Shown here piece after piece: positions 1 to 8,677 of a stretch of DNA of 64,000 nucleotides (position 1 is the stretch's first letter; each line of letters opens with the position of its first letter). The position numbers were made by a program, and so were the translations under genes. The notes beneath the pieces are model-generated. The model saw only the letters and a program-made list of their open reading frames with translations, was not told the origin of the DNA and searched no databases. Origin of the DNA: Mesorhizobium sp. B2-3-4 (GTDB lineage: Bacteria; Pseudomonadota; Alphaproteobacteria; Rhizobiales; Rhizobiaceae); assembly GCF_006442315.1 (NCBI RefSeq), contig NZ_VFVY01000009.1:210407-274406 (forward strand), read 5' to 3'.

Positions 1-785
1 TCGGCATCGGATTCGATGGCCCCGGTCAGCGGATAGCAGCCAAGCGTGCGGAACCGCACCAGCCGATCCTCCACAACTTCGCCGGGGCGCAGCTTCATGC
101 GATCATCATCCTTGAGGATCAACATGCCGTCGCGCTCGACCACCGGCCGCCGCTTGGCGAAATAGAGCGGCACGATCGGAATGTTTTCCTGCAGAATGTA
201 CTGCCAGATGTCGAGTTCGGTCCAGTTCGACAGGGGAAAGACGCGGATCGATTCACCTTGCGCGATGCGCGTGTTGAAAATCTTCCACATTTCCGGTCGC
301 TGATTCTTGGGGTCCCACACATGCTGGGCATTGCGGAAGGAGAAGATGCGCTCCTTGGCGCGTGACTTTTCCTCGTCGCGACGGGCACCGCCAAAGGCGG
401 CATCGAAGCCGTATTTGTCGAGCGCCTGGCGCAGTGCCACGGTCTTCATGACGTGGGTATGCGTGTTTGAACCATGGTCGAACGGATTGATGTTGTCGCG
501 CACGCCGTCTTCGTTGACGTGAACCAGAAGGTCAAAGCCGAGCTTCTGCGCCATCTGATCGCGAAATGCGATCATCTCACGAAATTTCCAGGTGGTGTCG
601 ACGTGAAGAAAGGGGAATGGCGGCTTGGCCGGATAGAATGCCTTCATCGCCAGATGCATCAGCACCGATGAATCCTTGCCGACGGAATAAAGCATGACCG
701 GCTTGGTGAAGGCTGCCGCGACCTCGCGGAATATGTGGATGGACTCGGCTTCAAGCCGCTGCAGATGCGTAAGCGCTGATGTCAT
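1..785 (-). CDS. cysD: Sulfate adenylyltransferase subunit 2 (CysD), 3' end cut by window edge
   Basis: The small subunit of ATP sulfurylase makes adenosine phosphosulfate from ATP and sulfate in the cytoplasm, normally with the CysN GTPase. I translated the minus strand from the ATG at 783-785. It opens [19 protein letters not shown] and carries the PP-loop [13 protein letters not shown] near residue 35, the [18 protein letters not shown] block, and near the break the family-typical [13 protein letters not shown]. The reading frame is still open at position 1, so the last part of the protein and any cysN lie outside the window. It supplies activated sulfate, which may matter for the sulfotransferase near 15 kb, although cysteine synthesis is the usual role. 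Confidence 0.95.
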   Translation of the reverse strand, partial: MTSALTHLQRLEAESIHIFREVAAAFTKPVMLYSVGKDSSVLMHLAMKAFYPAKPPFPFLHVDTTWKFREMIAFRDQMAQKLGFDLLVHVNEDGVRDNINPFDHGSNTHTHVMKTVALRQALDKYGFDAAFGGARRDEEKSRAKERIFSFRNAQHVWDPKNQRPEMWKIFNTRIAQGESIRVFPLSNWTELDIWQYILQENIPIVPLYFAKRRPVVERDGMLILKDDDRMKLRPGEVVEDRLVRFRTLGCYPLTGAIESDA

Positions 786-1218
786 GGACCGTGAGTGTTC
801 TCTCGTGTCTTGCAACAGAAGACCCTGCGTCAAATCGTCGAGCATTTCCACGCCCGGTTCACGCTTCGCTTCTGGACAAACTTGTTTCGTGCGGGCGTTC
901 TAGCAGATCGTCGCAGCCCAGAACAATGCAAGACGAGCCCGGCAACGGTCGGTTCGAGAATGAATTTTCCACGACTGTGGCAAAACCCGGAAATTTCTGC
1001 TTACAGAGCTTTCAGCCCGGAAAAGGCGGGAAAAATATTGCCTGAGAGAGCACCGCGGCAGGTCAACTGCTCCCGCCCCCGGGTTTTCGGCGGCAGTCGA
1101 TCCAGGCGCACTATCGAAACGGCAGCCCAGCCGCTATACGCTTTTTCAGAGCGGGCAAGGCAGGCGAAGAAGCAGAGGCAATTTCGAGGCGGGCACATTC
1201 GGTTTCCCTGACCAGGGT
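786..1218. other. Divergent intergenic region between cysD and a Wzy/WaaL-like gene
   Basis: These 433 bases separate two divergently transcribed genes and must hold both promoters. Open frames here lack homology I can recognise and overlap each other on both strands, so I call none of them. I found no convincing riboswitch, palindrome or sigma-70 pair. Confidence 0.5.
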
Positions 1219-2607
1219 GTGCCGCACCAAATCTCTCGAGAACAGCGGGTCCGAAAATTGAACCGGCTTTCGTCCATAAGGCAACAATTCACGCCTTCGC
1301 GGATCAATATCTACTTTTCGGTTGCCTGCTTCTTTTCTCCGCCGGTGTTGGGATCGGTGGTCAGCTTCGTGTTCAATGGCGGCGGCTTGTGGTCCGTGCT
1401 GTTGATCGCCTCCGGGAAAAGACGCTTCAATGTCGACCGGGCGATGATGGCACTGACGATCGCGATCTATGCCTACTGCGCAAGCAATGTCCTGGCATCC
1501 ATCGCCAACGGCGCGATCGTCAACGACGCCCGGCATCTTGTCCCGCTGGTCACCTTCCTGTTTTTCCCCATCTCCTATTCGACCTGGAGCATTTCGCAAA
1601 AGACAATGCTCGTGCGCATCATCGTGCTGGCCAGCATGGCAGCCTGTTTCGGCGCCCTGCTGCTGGCGGTCTACCAGCAATACCGGTTTGACATGCGCGC
1701 CGAGGGCGGAGCCGGCAACGCGATCGTGTTCGCGGAGGTGCTCTGCCTTGCGGTGCTGATGTGCGGTGCGGGTGCCGTCTCCGGACTGGAGAAATACAGG
1801 ATCGCCCTCATCTGCGCCGCGCTCGGCGGAACGATCGCCATCATCTATTCCGGTACGCGTATCGTGTGGCTGGCACTGTTGATTGCCGGCATCGCCATTC
1901 TGCTGATCAACCAGCAGAGGCTGAAAGGCAGAAATGCCGCTCGCATCCTTTTGCTGCTGGCCGCGATTGCGGTCGCGATCGCCATCTTAGGCTTCCAGAC
2001 GATAGCGGGGCGTATCGAATTTCTACATTCCGACTGGGATGCGCTGGCGGCCCATGGCGACCACACGACGGCTTTGGGCTCGCGCGTCGCCCTTTGGGAT
2101 ATCGGCCTGAAGGCATTTCGGGAGAGGCCCTTGTTCGGCCATGGGGTGGGCGCCACCAGTTCCTTGATCAAGCAGGGCTTTCAGGAGCAGTTCGGGATGG
2201 ACGAGGGCTTCAGCCATTTCCACAACGGCTTCCTGACCACCCTGGTGCAAGCGGGGATCCTGGGGGCGCTGACGCTGGCGGCGATCTTTGTGGTTGCCGC
2301 CAGGAATGCCGCCCTGGTCCTTCGCGACAGCGCCGATCCGATCGAGCGCTTCGGCGCCACGATGATTGTCGTCCTCGTGATCACCTATCTGACCGCCGGA
2401 ATGACGGGCATCCTGATCGGCCATGACATTCTGGATTCGGTCTTCATGGTCTTCCTGGTGTCGGGAACATATCTCGCCAGCGGGCGCCAGGCCGCCTTGG
2501 TGGAAGCCGAGACCACATTGCCGGCAAACGGCCAAGCCGTCCCATCAATGACGGAGGCCCCATCAAAGACGGAGGCTTTGACACCTCCGCCGGCCACCAC
2601 CCGATAG
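1219..2607 (+). CDS. O-antigen ligase / polymerase family membrane protein (Wzy_C type)
   Basis: A 462-residue polytopic inner-membrane protein, starting at GTG, with about ten or more hydrophobic segments. A large periplasmic loop (about residues 265-345) contains FSHFHNGFLTTLVQAG, the H-N-x-x-L...G motif of the Wzy_C family. This family either joins O-antigen to lipid A-core (WaaL) or polymerises repeat units (Wzy), and sequence alone does not tell which. The C-terminal tail of about 50 residues is Pro/Thr/Ala-rich and looks disordered. It lies 16 bp before the epimerase gene on the same strand, which suggests co-transcription. Two further polymerase-like proteins occur at 19-20 kb and 31-32 kb, so a ligase role here is possible. 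Confidence 0.8.
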   Translation: MPHQISREQRVRKLNRLSSIRQQFTPSRINIYFSVACFFSPPVLGSVVSFVFNGGGLWSVLLIASGKRRFNVDRAMMALTIAIYAYCASNVLASIANGAIVNDARHLVPLVTFLFFPISYSTWSISQKTMLVRIIVLASMAACFGALLLAVYQQYRFDMRAEGGAGNAIVFAEVLCLAVLMCGAGAVSGLEKYRIALICAALGGTIAIIYSGTRIVWLALLIAGIAILLINQQRLKGRNAARILLLLAAIAVAIAILGFQTIAGRIEFLHSDWDALAAHGDHTTALGSRVALWDIGLKAFRERPLFGHGVGATSSLIKQGFQEQFGMDEGFSHFHNGFLTTLVQAGILGALTLAAIFVVAARNAALVLRDSADPIERFGATMIVVLVITYLTAGMTGILIGHDILDSVFMVFLVSGTYLASGRQAALVEAETTLPANGQAVPSMTEAPSKTEALTPPPATTR

Positions 2608-2623
2608 CCGGTCCGGGCGAGGC

Positions 2624-3601
2624 ATGAAAGTTCTGGTGACGGGCGCGACGGGCTTAATCGGCCGCCAGGTGGTCCATAGGCTTCGTGAGGCCGGTGTCGA
2701 GCTTCGCCTCGCCTCCCGCCGGCCGGAGAGACTTGCGCCGCAGAGACTTGAGCCGGATAGACTTGGGCCGGAGTCCGACATTGTGCCGATGCCGGATTTC
2801 GATGCGCCGGCTTCGGCCTTCCTGGCACTGACCAGGGATGTTACCGCGGTCGTCCATTGCGCGGCTTTGAACAATGATCAGGGAAATGCCACCGAAGCCG
2901 ATTTCCGCGCAGCCAACGTGCAATTGAGCGCGAAGCTGGCGCATGCCGCCGCCGCGCAGGCGAGCGGACGGTTCATCCTGTTATCCTCGATCCGGGCCGT
3001 GATCGGCGCACGAGCCAGCGCCAAGGTCGACGAAGACACGGTCCCTGCCCCGCAGGACGCCTACGGGCGCTCCAAACGTGAAGCGGAAATCGCCGTTCTG
3101 GATGCCTATGCCTCCCACGGCCGGTCCGACGCCGCCATATTGCGGCTGCCTCCGGTCTACGGGATCGGCATGAAAGGAAACCTGGCGACGCTGATGCGGC
3201 TTGCCGATACGGCCCTGCCGATCCCGACGGGCGCACTGACGGCCAGCCGCTCGCTGCTGTCGTCGCAATCGGCGGCACAGGCGGTCTGGCACCTGCTTTG
3301 CCATCCCGAGCCGCTGCACCCAATCTATACCGCGAGCGACGTACCGCCGGTTTCGGTCGCCGCCATCATCGCGGCCTTCCGCAGCGGTCTCGGGAGGCCG
3401 GCGCGCCTGATGGCCATGCCGGCCGGGCCGATGCGGGCGGCTGCGATGCTGATTGGCAAGCGGACGTTCTGGGAGAGTCTGACCGCGACACAGATATGCG
3501 ACCCTTCCCTGCTTGCCTCAGAAGGCTGGCGACCGGAAACCGGCACGCTGCAGCGGCTGACCGAGATAGCGCGGCTCTCTGGGACCCGACCTCCCGTTTG
3601 A
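2624..3601 (+). CDS. NAD-dependent epimerase/dehydratase (extended SDR family)
   Basis: A 325-residue cytoplasmic sugar-nucleotide enzyme. It begins MKVLVTGATGLIGRQVV, giving the Rossmann G-x-x-G-x-x-G cofactor loop, and has a YGRSK catalytic Y-x-x-x-K near residue 147 preceded by an LLSSIRA serine segment. These mark an extended short-chain dehydrogenase acting on nucleotide sugars. The substrate cannot be named: the C-terminal half is divergent and lacks the landmarks of RfbB or GalE. It follows the Wzy-like gene closely on the same strand and is convergent with the sugar transferase at 3.6 kb. A role in making or modifying a polysaccharide precursor is inferred from context. Confidence 0.85.
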   Translation: MKVLVTGATGLIGRQVVHRLREAGVELRLASRRPERLAPQRLEPDRLGPESDIVPMPDFDAPASAFLALTRDVTAVVHCAALNNDQGNATEADFRAANVQLSAKLAHAAAAQASGRFILLSSIRAVIGARASAKVDEDTVPAPQDAYGRSKREAEIAVLDAYASHGRSDAAILRLPPVYGIGMKGNLATLMRLADTALPIPTGALTASRSLLSSQSAAQAVWHLLCHPEPLHPIYTASDVPPVSVAAIIAAFRSGLGRPARLMAMPAGPMRAAAMLIGKRTFWESLTATQICDPSLLASEGWRPETGTLQRLTEIARLSGTRPPV

Positions 3602-3634
3602 GCGGCCCAAAGACCGGCTTCCGCCTTCGGATGC

Positions 3635-4174
3635 TCAGCCGCGATAGAGTGTGCCAACCAGAATCCGGAGGTCGAGCCAGAACGACGCCGTCCTGAGATA
3701 GACGGCATCGGTTTCGGCCAGACGCTGCGGGTCCGACATGTCGATACCCCTGATCTGGGCGAGACCCGTCATCCCCGGCAGCGCCTGTAAAACCCCCAGA
3801 CGCCTGCGGCATTCGATCAGTTCGGTCTGGGTCGGCAGGCAGGGACGCGGCCCGACCAGGCTCATTTCGCCGCGCAGGACATTCCAGAGTTGCGGCAGTT
3901 CGTCGAGCTTGAATTTCCGCAAGGTCTTTCCAGCCGATGTCACGGCACTCACCGGGGTCTCATGCGAAGGTAAGGACGGCGTTCCCTGGTACATCGTCCT
4001 CAATTTATGGCAGCGGAAAAGCGCGCCTTCACGGCCAATCCGCGTTTGTGAAAAAATCACCGGACCTGGCGACGATGCCCGCACGGCAAGGACGGACAGC
4101 AACAGGATGGGAGAGGTTGCCACCAGCAGCACGGCCGCACCGGCACGATCGAAGATTTTCTTGGCTATGTTCAT
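3635..4174 (-). CDS. Phosphoglycosyl transferase (bacterial sugar transferase, short form)
   Basis: A monotopic or single-pass initiating enzyme that moves a sugar-1-phosphate from a nucleotide sugar to undecaprenyl phosphate. The family marks are all present: one N-terminal hydrophobic segment (AAVLLVATSPILLLSVLAV), the K-L-R-T-M block, KLDELPQLWNVLRGEMSLVG and GPRPCLPTQ. It has only the catalytic domain, about 179 residues, unlike the longer enzyme at 38.7-39.9 kb. I chose the ATG at 4172-4174 (MNIAKKIFDRAG) because families of this kind start there. An upstream in-frame start at 4276 would add 34 low-complexity residues. It lies downstream of a GT2 gene on the same strand. Confidence 0.88.
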   Translation of the reverse strand: MNIAKKIFDRAGAAVLLVATSPILLLSVLAVRASSPGPVIFSQTRIGREGALFRCHKLRTMYQGTPSLPSHETPVSAVTSAGKTLRKFKLDELPQLWNVLRGEMSLVGPRPCLPTQTELIECRRRLGVLQALPGMTGLAQIRGIDMSDPQRLAETDAVYLRTASFWLDLRILVGTLYRG

Positions 4175-4294
4175 GAAGTGGCCGATCGGGCTCCCTGCCA
4201 GGACTTCACGCGGCATCGCGAGCGAAGCCCGTCCATCGGCCGGCGTAGCATGCGGCCGCCTCCTGACCAAGCGCACCGCGCGGTTGCCCGATAT

Positions 4295-5236
4295 TCAGAT
4301 CCGACCGAGCACAAAGGCGAGATAGAGCCCAAGGGTGCCGGCAAGGGTCTGCCGGTAAACCCCGCTTTGGCGCAAGGCGCCCAAACGTTGGAAAAGGGTA
4401 CCTTGCCGACCGTTGGCGAACAGGTCGAGGCATGCCAACGCATCCAGGGTCAGGAGATCGCGATTGACGGCAAGACCGGCAAGATTGAGATCGGTCCAGT
4501 CCGCGAACTGGCCCTTGAACAGGCGGCCGAGCCGCGAGAGCCGCGCCGGCCACGAAGCATTGGCGCCGACCAGGTTTGCCGCATGCTGGCGGTAACGCAC
4601 CAATGGCCGCGGATCGTAGCGGACGACTCCACCGGCGCCGGTAACGACCAGATAAGTCCACCAATCGTGACTGACGAAGCCGGTGCGCGCGCAGGCCCTG
4701 GCCAACAGGTCGCGCGCGGCGCGGTTGAGCAGCATGGTGTTGCCGCCGGCAATGCTCTGCACCAGCGCGTTGCGGAAGGATGGCGGACGGCCAAACAGCG
4801 GCGAATGGCCGACCAGGCTTCCGGTTTCGGTCATAGTCGCGGTTCGCGAGCAGGCCATCAGCGGAATGTCAGCGTCAAATGCCTGCATCCAGCCAAGGGC
4901 GCTTGCGAGCCTGTCCGGCTCCCAGACGTCGTCCTGGTCGCTGAAGGCGTAGCAATCCGCTTCGATGCGCGGATCGAGGATCATCGACCGGAAGTTGGCG
5001 GCAAAGCCTTGCCGCGGTCCCTCCACCAATGTGATCCGGCCTTTCGTCCAGCGGGGCTTCCAGGCTTCGACGATTGCAGTCGTGCCATCGGCGGAGCCGT
5101 CGTCGGATATCCAGAGATCGACCAGGGGATGGGATTGCGCGAGCAACGATTGCATCTGCTCGTCGATGAAGGCGGCGCCGTCCTTCGTACCCATCAGCAC
5201 CGCAATGCGCAGATCCGTCTTACCCACTGATGTCAA
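4295..5236 (-). CDS. Family 2 glycosyltransferase (rhamnosyltransferase-like)
   Basis: A 313-residue GT-A-fold enzyme that adds a sugar to a lipid-linked or polysaccharide acceptor at the inner membrane. It shows IAVLMGTKDGAAFIDEQMQS at the N-terminus, the ISDDGSADGT nucleotide-binding block near residue 45, and FSDQDDVWEPDRL, whose D-Q-D-D is the metal-binding motif typical of rhamnosyl-type GT2 enzymes. The C-terminus ends in a hydrophobic stretch. The frame opens with TTG at 5236, and the GTG three codons later is an equally plausible start. The 5' end adjoins the tandem palindromes at 5278-5475. Rhamnose as donor fits the rfb genes at 16-19 kb but is inference. Confidence 0.85.
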   Translation of the reverse strand: MTSVGKTDLRIAVLMGTKDGAAFIDEQMQSLLAQSHPLVDLWISDDGSADGTTAIVEAWKPRWTKGRITLVEGPRQGFAANFRSMILDPRIEADCYAFSDQDDVWEPDRLASALGWMQAFDADIPLMACSRTATMTETGSLVGHSPLFGRPPSFRNALVQSIAGGNTMLLNRAARDLLARACARTGFVSHDWWTYLVVTGAGGVVRYDPRPLVRYRQHAANLVGANASWPARLSRLGRLFKGQFADWTDLNLAGLAVNRDLLTLDALACLDLFANGRQGTLFQRLGALRQSGVYRQTLAGTLGLYLAFVLGRI

Positions 5237-5277
5237 ACGCCTTGTCGCACGAGGTTTTTGCGAGCCACGAACCGCAC

Positions 5278-5475
5278 TTTTCCTGGAATTGCCTGTCTCT
5301 TGCTTTCACGCAATTCCGGACGGAAAACCGCTGCGCACTTTTCCTGGAATTGCCTGTCTCTTGCTTTCATGCAATTCCGGACGGAAAACCGCTGCACACT
5401 TTTCCTGGAATTGCCTGTCTCTTGTTTTCACGCAGTTCCGGACGGAAAACCGCTGCGCACTTTTCCTGGAATTGC
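5278..5475. repeat. Three tandem 61-bp palindromic repeats plus a half unit
   Basis: The string TTTTCCTGGAATTGC recurs at 5278, 5339, 5400 and 5461, an exact 61-bp period. Between copies lies GCAATTCCGGACGGAAAA, which pairs with the next TTTTCC-TGGAATTGC to give 44-nt hairpins at 5310-5353, 5371-5414 and 5432-5475. The copies differ at a few bases only (for example GCAGTTCC in the third). Single copies of such palindromes are a widespread intergenic repeat in rhizobia. A tandem array is less usual. It starts just after the 5' end of the GT2 gene and stops one base before the stop codon of the 5477-7465 gene, so transcripts of that gene would carry all three hairpins in the downstream spacer. 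Confidence 0.92.
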
Positions 5476-5476
5476 T

Positions 5477-7465
5477 CTAGCTCGCCTGCCCTACCGTCTT
5501 CGGGACCGCATCCTGCCGCGCGTTCGCTCTTGTCTTGGTTGCGCGGTCGAGATCGGCCAGGATGGCGAGAGAGGCAGCCTTGTCCTGACTCTTCATCGAT
5601 TGCTGCAGCGCCGCCAGTGCTGCCTGGACGTCCGACCACTGCGCGACATCGGTGCTCAGGCCAAAAATCTTCTCAATGCTGAGTTCGACCAGCTCCTCGT
5701 CTTCGCCGTGAAGGGTCTCGTGGAGCTTCTCACCCGGCCTGATGCCCGTGAAGCGGATTGGAATGTCCGTATAGGGGCTTTTTCCCGACATGCGGATCAT
5801 CGTTTCGGCCACTTCGAGGATCGGCACGGGCTTGCCCATGTCGAGCATATAGACCGCGTAGTCCTGGTCGGCCGGCCGCGACGCGGCATCGGCCGCCGAC
5901 ATGATGACGAGATCGACCGCTTCGGCGACAGTCATGAAATAGCGCGTCATGCGCCGGTCCGTTATGGTGACTGGCCCGCCGGCCTCGATCTGGGCCTGGA
6001 ATATGGTCGCCACTGAGCCATTGCTGCCGAAGACATTGCCGAAGCGGACCGCGATGAACTTGGTGGCCGGGCGGCGTCCGCCCGGCTCGCCGGCCGGCGT
6101 GCCATGCAAGGCGCTGACGATCTGTTCGGCGGCGCGTTTGGTCATGCCGAGGACCGACGTCGGATCGACGGCCTTGTCGCTCGAGACCATGACGAACTGC
6201 GCCACGCCGCACCTGGCGGCGACCTCGGCGCAAACGAGCGTGCCGAAGACATTGGTCTGGATGGCCGATTCCCAGTTCTCCTCCAGCAGCGGAACATGCT
6301 TCAGCGCCGCGGCATGGAAGATGATGTCGGGTTTGAATTCCGTGACGACGCGCGTCATCTGGCGGCGGTCCGCGACATCGACGATGCGGACCTTGAGGCG
6401 GTCATGGTCCTTCTCGTTGACATACTGGCTCAACTGGAAGATGCCGAATTCGGAATTGTCGGCGACCAGCACAGCCTCGGCGCCAAGCTCCACCGACCGC
6501 TTGACCAGCGTTCGCCCGATGGAGCCGGCGCCTCCGGTGACCAGGACGCGCTTGCCGCCGACGAAGGCACCGATACGCTCGATGTCTGACGGCACGGTCG
6601 GGCGGCGCAGGATCGTTTCCATCTCGACGGCATCGAGAACGAGCTTTCCCTCCTGGCCGAGCTGCGAAAGCCCCGAGAATTGCACGACCGCGATGTCGCC
6701 GTGACGCGCGACGCGAACAAGTTCGGAATACTCTTCGATCTCATGCTCGGCGCCGCTGCCGAAGATCAGCAGGTCGAGGCTCTTGGTGCCGGTCGCATAG
6801 TCCTCCAGGACATCGACCAGTCGCGGCCGGGTCGCCACCACCGGAACGCCCTGAATGCGCGTGCCAAGCGGCGCGCCACGCTCGGTCGCCATGATGCCGG
6901 CGATGGTATAGTCGGCGGGTTGCGCCGTGCGCGTGAAACGGATGATCAGGTCGGCCTCGCCGAGCCGCCCGACGAACAGTGCCTGCTTGGCCCGCGCCCT
7001 GTCATCCCTGCCGTTCAGCACACCCCAGCTCGCGCCGTCACGCAGGAAGCGGTAGAACAGCCGGGGCGCCGAGATGATGGTGAAGGAGACGAGGAAGAAG
7101 ACGATGAACTGGCGCTCGTTGAGGCCCGCGACCGGCTGGAAGGAACGCACGACCATCGAAACCGCGTAGAGCACAAATGTCAGGATCGCGCAGCTCTTCA
7201 AGATGTTGAAGAAATCAGGCGTCGAGGCGAAGCGCCAGACCGTGGTGTAGAGGCCGCAATACCGGAACAGCAGATGGCTGATGAGCACGATGCTGGCCCA
7301 GGTGACAAGGCCCTGCCTGGAGAGCGCCTCGAACGACAGATCCGACCGCGACAGGACAAGGCTGAGCGCCACGGCGACCAGGACCATGGCCACGTCCTGG
7401 ACCATGATGACGGCGCGCCGCACCTGCGGCCTCAATCCGAAGACGGCTTCCAGATAGGAATTCAT
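5477..7465 (-). CDS. FlaA1/WbpM/CapD-type nucleoside-diphosphate-sugar 4,6-dehydratase
   Basis: A 662-residue membrane-bound enzyme of the WbpM class that converts UDP-GlcNAc-type substrates to 4-keto-6-deoxy sugars. The first 130 or so residues hold four membrane helices. A CoA-binding-like Rossmann region follows (about 150-270), then the catalytic SDR domain with VLVTGGAGSIGRTLV near residue 300. The motif MVSSDKAVDPTSVLGMTKR carries the S-M-K triad seen in this family in place of S-Y-K. The length matches full-size WbpM proteins. The stop codon touches the palindromic repeat array. Its product could feed the sugar transferase and GT2 genes downstream, which is inferred from position. Confidence 0.92.
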   Translation of the reverse strand: MNSYLEAVFGLRPQVRRAVIMVQDVAMVLVAVALSLVLSRSDLSFEALSRQGLVTWASIVLISHLLFRYCGLYTTVWRFASTPDFFNILKSCAILTFVLYAVSMVVRSFQPVAGLNERQFIVFFLVSFTIISAPRLFYRFLRDGASWGVLNGRDDRARAKQALFVGRLGEADLIIRFTRTAQPADYTIAGIMATERGAPLGTRIQGVPVVATRPRLVDVLEDYATGTKSLDLLIFGSGAEHEIEEYSELVRVARHGDIAVVQFSGLSQLGQEGKLVLDAVEMETILRRPTVPSDIERIGAFVGGKRVLVTGGAGSIGRTLVKRSVELGAEAVLVADNSEFGIFQLSQYVNEKDHDRLKVRIVDVADRRQMTRVVTEFKPDIIFHAAALKHVPLLEENWESAIQTNVFGTLVCAEVAARCGVAQFVMVSSDKAVDPTSVLGMTKRAAEQIVSALHGTPAGEPGGRRPATKFIAVRFGNVFGSNGSVATIFQAQIEAGGPVTITDRRMTRYFMTVAEAVDLVIMSAADAASRPADQDYAVYMLDMGKPVPILEVAETMIRMSGKSPYTDIPIRFTGIRPGEKLHETLHGEDEELVELSIEKIFGLSTDVAQWSDVQAALAALQQSMKSQDKAASLAILADLDRATKTRANARQDAVPKTVGQAS

Positions 7466-7772
7466 TGGACGGGACTAGACTCCAGGCTTTTCGGCATGGC
7501 CACCAGCAAAATGCGAACACGAAATCATCCGTGGCCGTCACAATTCCAAGTAGCATTTCCGGCCCCCGCCGTGCTGTATCGCATACTGCGGGGTGCGAGG
7601 CATAGCCAGATGTTTTTTTGGGAAGAACGGCGGTCAACAGGAACACGAAGCCCGGTTCGCGGAAAATTGTCGCGAGTCAGAATTAGAAATTGCTCATAAA
7701 CAGCCGCAGCCCATCACGATGTGTGCCCAGTTTTGCCGCAGTTGACTCCGCGCTGGACCTCGTTACGACGCA
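7466..7772. other. Divergent intergenic region before the Wzm/Wzt genes
   Basis: This 307-base gap lies between the start of the dehydratase gene (minus) and the exporter permease (plus). It should contain both promoters. The right half is richer in A+T. I see no gene, clear operator or terminator in it. Confidence 0.5.
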
Positions 7773-8672
7773 ATGCGTTGCCATATGCCCGTCGAAATGT
7801 CTATTAGAGATGGGCTTGGTGGTTCGCTACGAATAGCGAAGGATAACGCGTCGGAACAACGGATTGCGATACTACCAACTATGATTGCAGTACTAAACGG
7901 CGCTTTTGACGATATCTCCAAGGCCGTGAGGTTGTACCGGGTCTGGATTGCGCTTGCCCATGAGGACATCGGCGACCAGCATAGGCGTACGACGCTCGGC
8001 CCACTCTGGATGCTGGTCAATTATTTTGCCTTCGTCAGCACATTCGTGTTTGTTTTCGTAACCAAGGACGCCAGCAACCCAAGCTATCCAGCCTATGTGG
8101 CCATCGGCATGCTGGTATGGTTCTATCTCAGCGAAATCATTACCATGAGCGTGTCACTCTTCCAGCGCGAAGCGAGCTTCATTCAAGGCACGACCCTGCC
8201 ATTGTTTGTCTATGTGATGCGCTTGACGATGCAAAGCATCATCCGGGCTGGCTATTCGCTGGCGGGTTGCGTTCTTATCCTGCTGCTGAGCGGTCAGGGC
8301 ATCGACACGAACTGGCTGCGATCATTGCTGGGTCTGTTGCTCATCGTCTTGGCAACCCCTGCATTTATCATGGTCTTCGCATTCCTGGGCGCTTTCTTTC
8401 CCGATAGCGAGTTCATTGTGGGGAACTTGATGCGGGTGGGCATGTTCCTGACACCGGTCTTCTGGGTCTATAGCGGGCAAGAAGGCATTCAAAAATATGC
8501 CTATCATTGGAACCCGTTCACCTATTTCCTGGAGGGCGTGCGCGAGCCGATCACTGCGGGTATATTCCCGACCCATGCCCTGGTGGTGACAGGGTATATC
8601 TGTCTCGGCACCTGGGTGCTTGCGCTGCTTCTGCTGGGCCGTTATCGCAAGCGCATCGTTTTCCTGATCTGA
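7773..8672 (+). CDS. Polysaccharide ABC exporter permease (Wzm/ABC-2 type)
   Basis: The membrane subunit of an ABC-2 exporter that moves a finished lipid-linked polysaccharide across the inner membrane. It has six hydrophobic segments, the amphipathic HRRTTLGPLWMLVNYFAF opening typical of Wzm/KpsM proteins, and the late TPVFWVYSGQEG and WNPFTYFLEGVREP blocks of the family. The first start (ATG 7773) adds about 36 residues over a later ATG at 7881 (MIAVLNGAFDDI), where family members usually begin; no start has a strong ribosome binding site. The ATPase gene follows after 5 bases, so the two are co-translated. Confidence 0.88.
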   Translation: MRCHMPVEMSIRDGLGGSLRIAKDNASEQRIAILPTMIAVLNGAFDDISKAVRLYRVWIALAHEDIGDQHRRTTLGPLWMLVNYFAFVSTFVFVFVTKDASNPSYPAYVAIGMLVWFYLSEIITMSVSLFQREASFIQGTTLPLFVYVMRLTMQSIIRAGYSLAGCVLILLLSGQGIDTNWLRSLLGLLLIVLATPAFIMVFAFLGAFFPDSEFIVGNLMRVGMFLTPVFWVYSGQEGIQKYAYHWNPFTYFLEGVREPITAGIFPTHALVVTGYICLGTWVLALLLLGRYRKRIVFLI

Positions 8673-8677
8673 GCCTC

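Noticed and set aside
795..1211. 138-codon ORF upstream of the first Wzy-like gene
   Set aside because: Overlapped by several frames on both strands, Arg-rich, no motif; looks like chance in GC-rich DNA.
5278..5475. CRISPR-like array (regular 61-bp period)
   Set aside because: The whole 61-bp unit repeats, including the part that would be the spacer. There are no unique spacers and no cas genes, so it is a tandem palindromic repeat.
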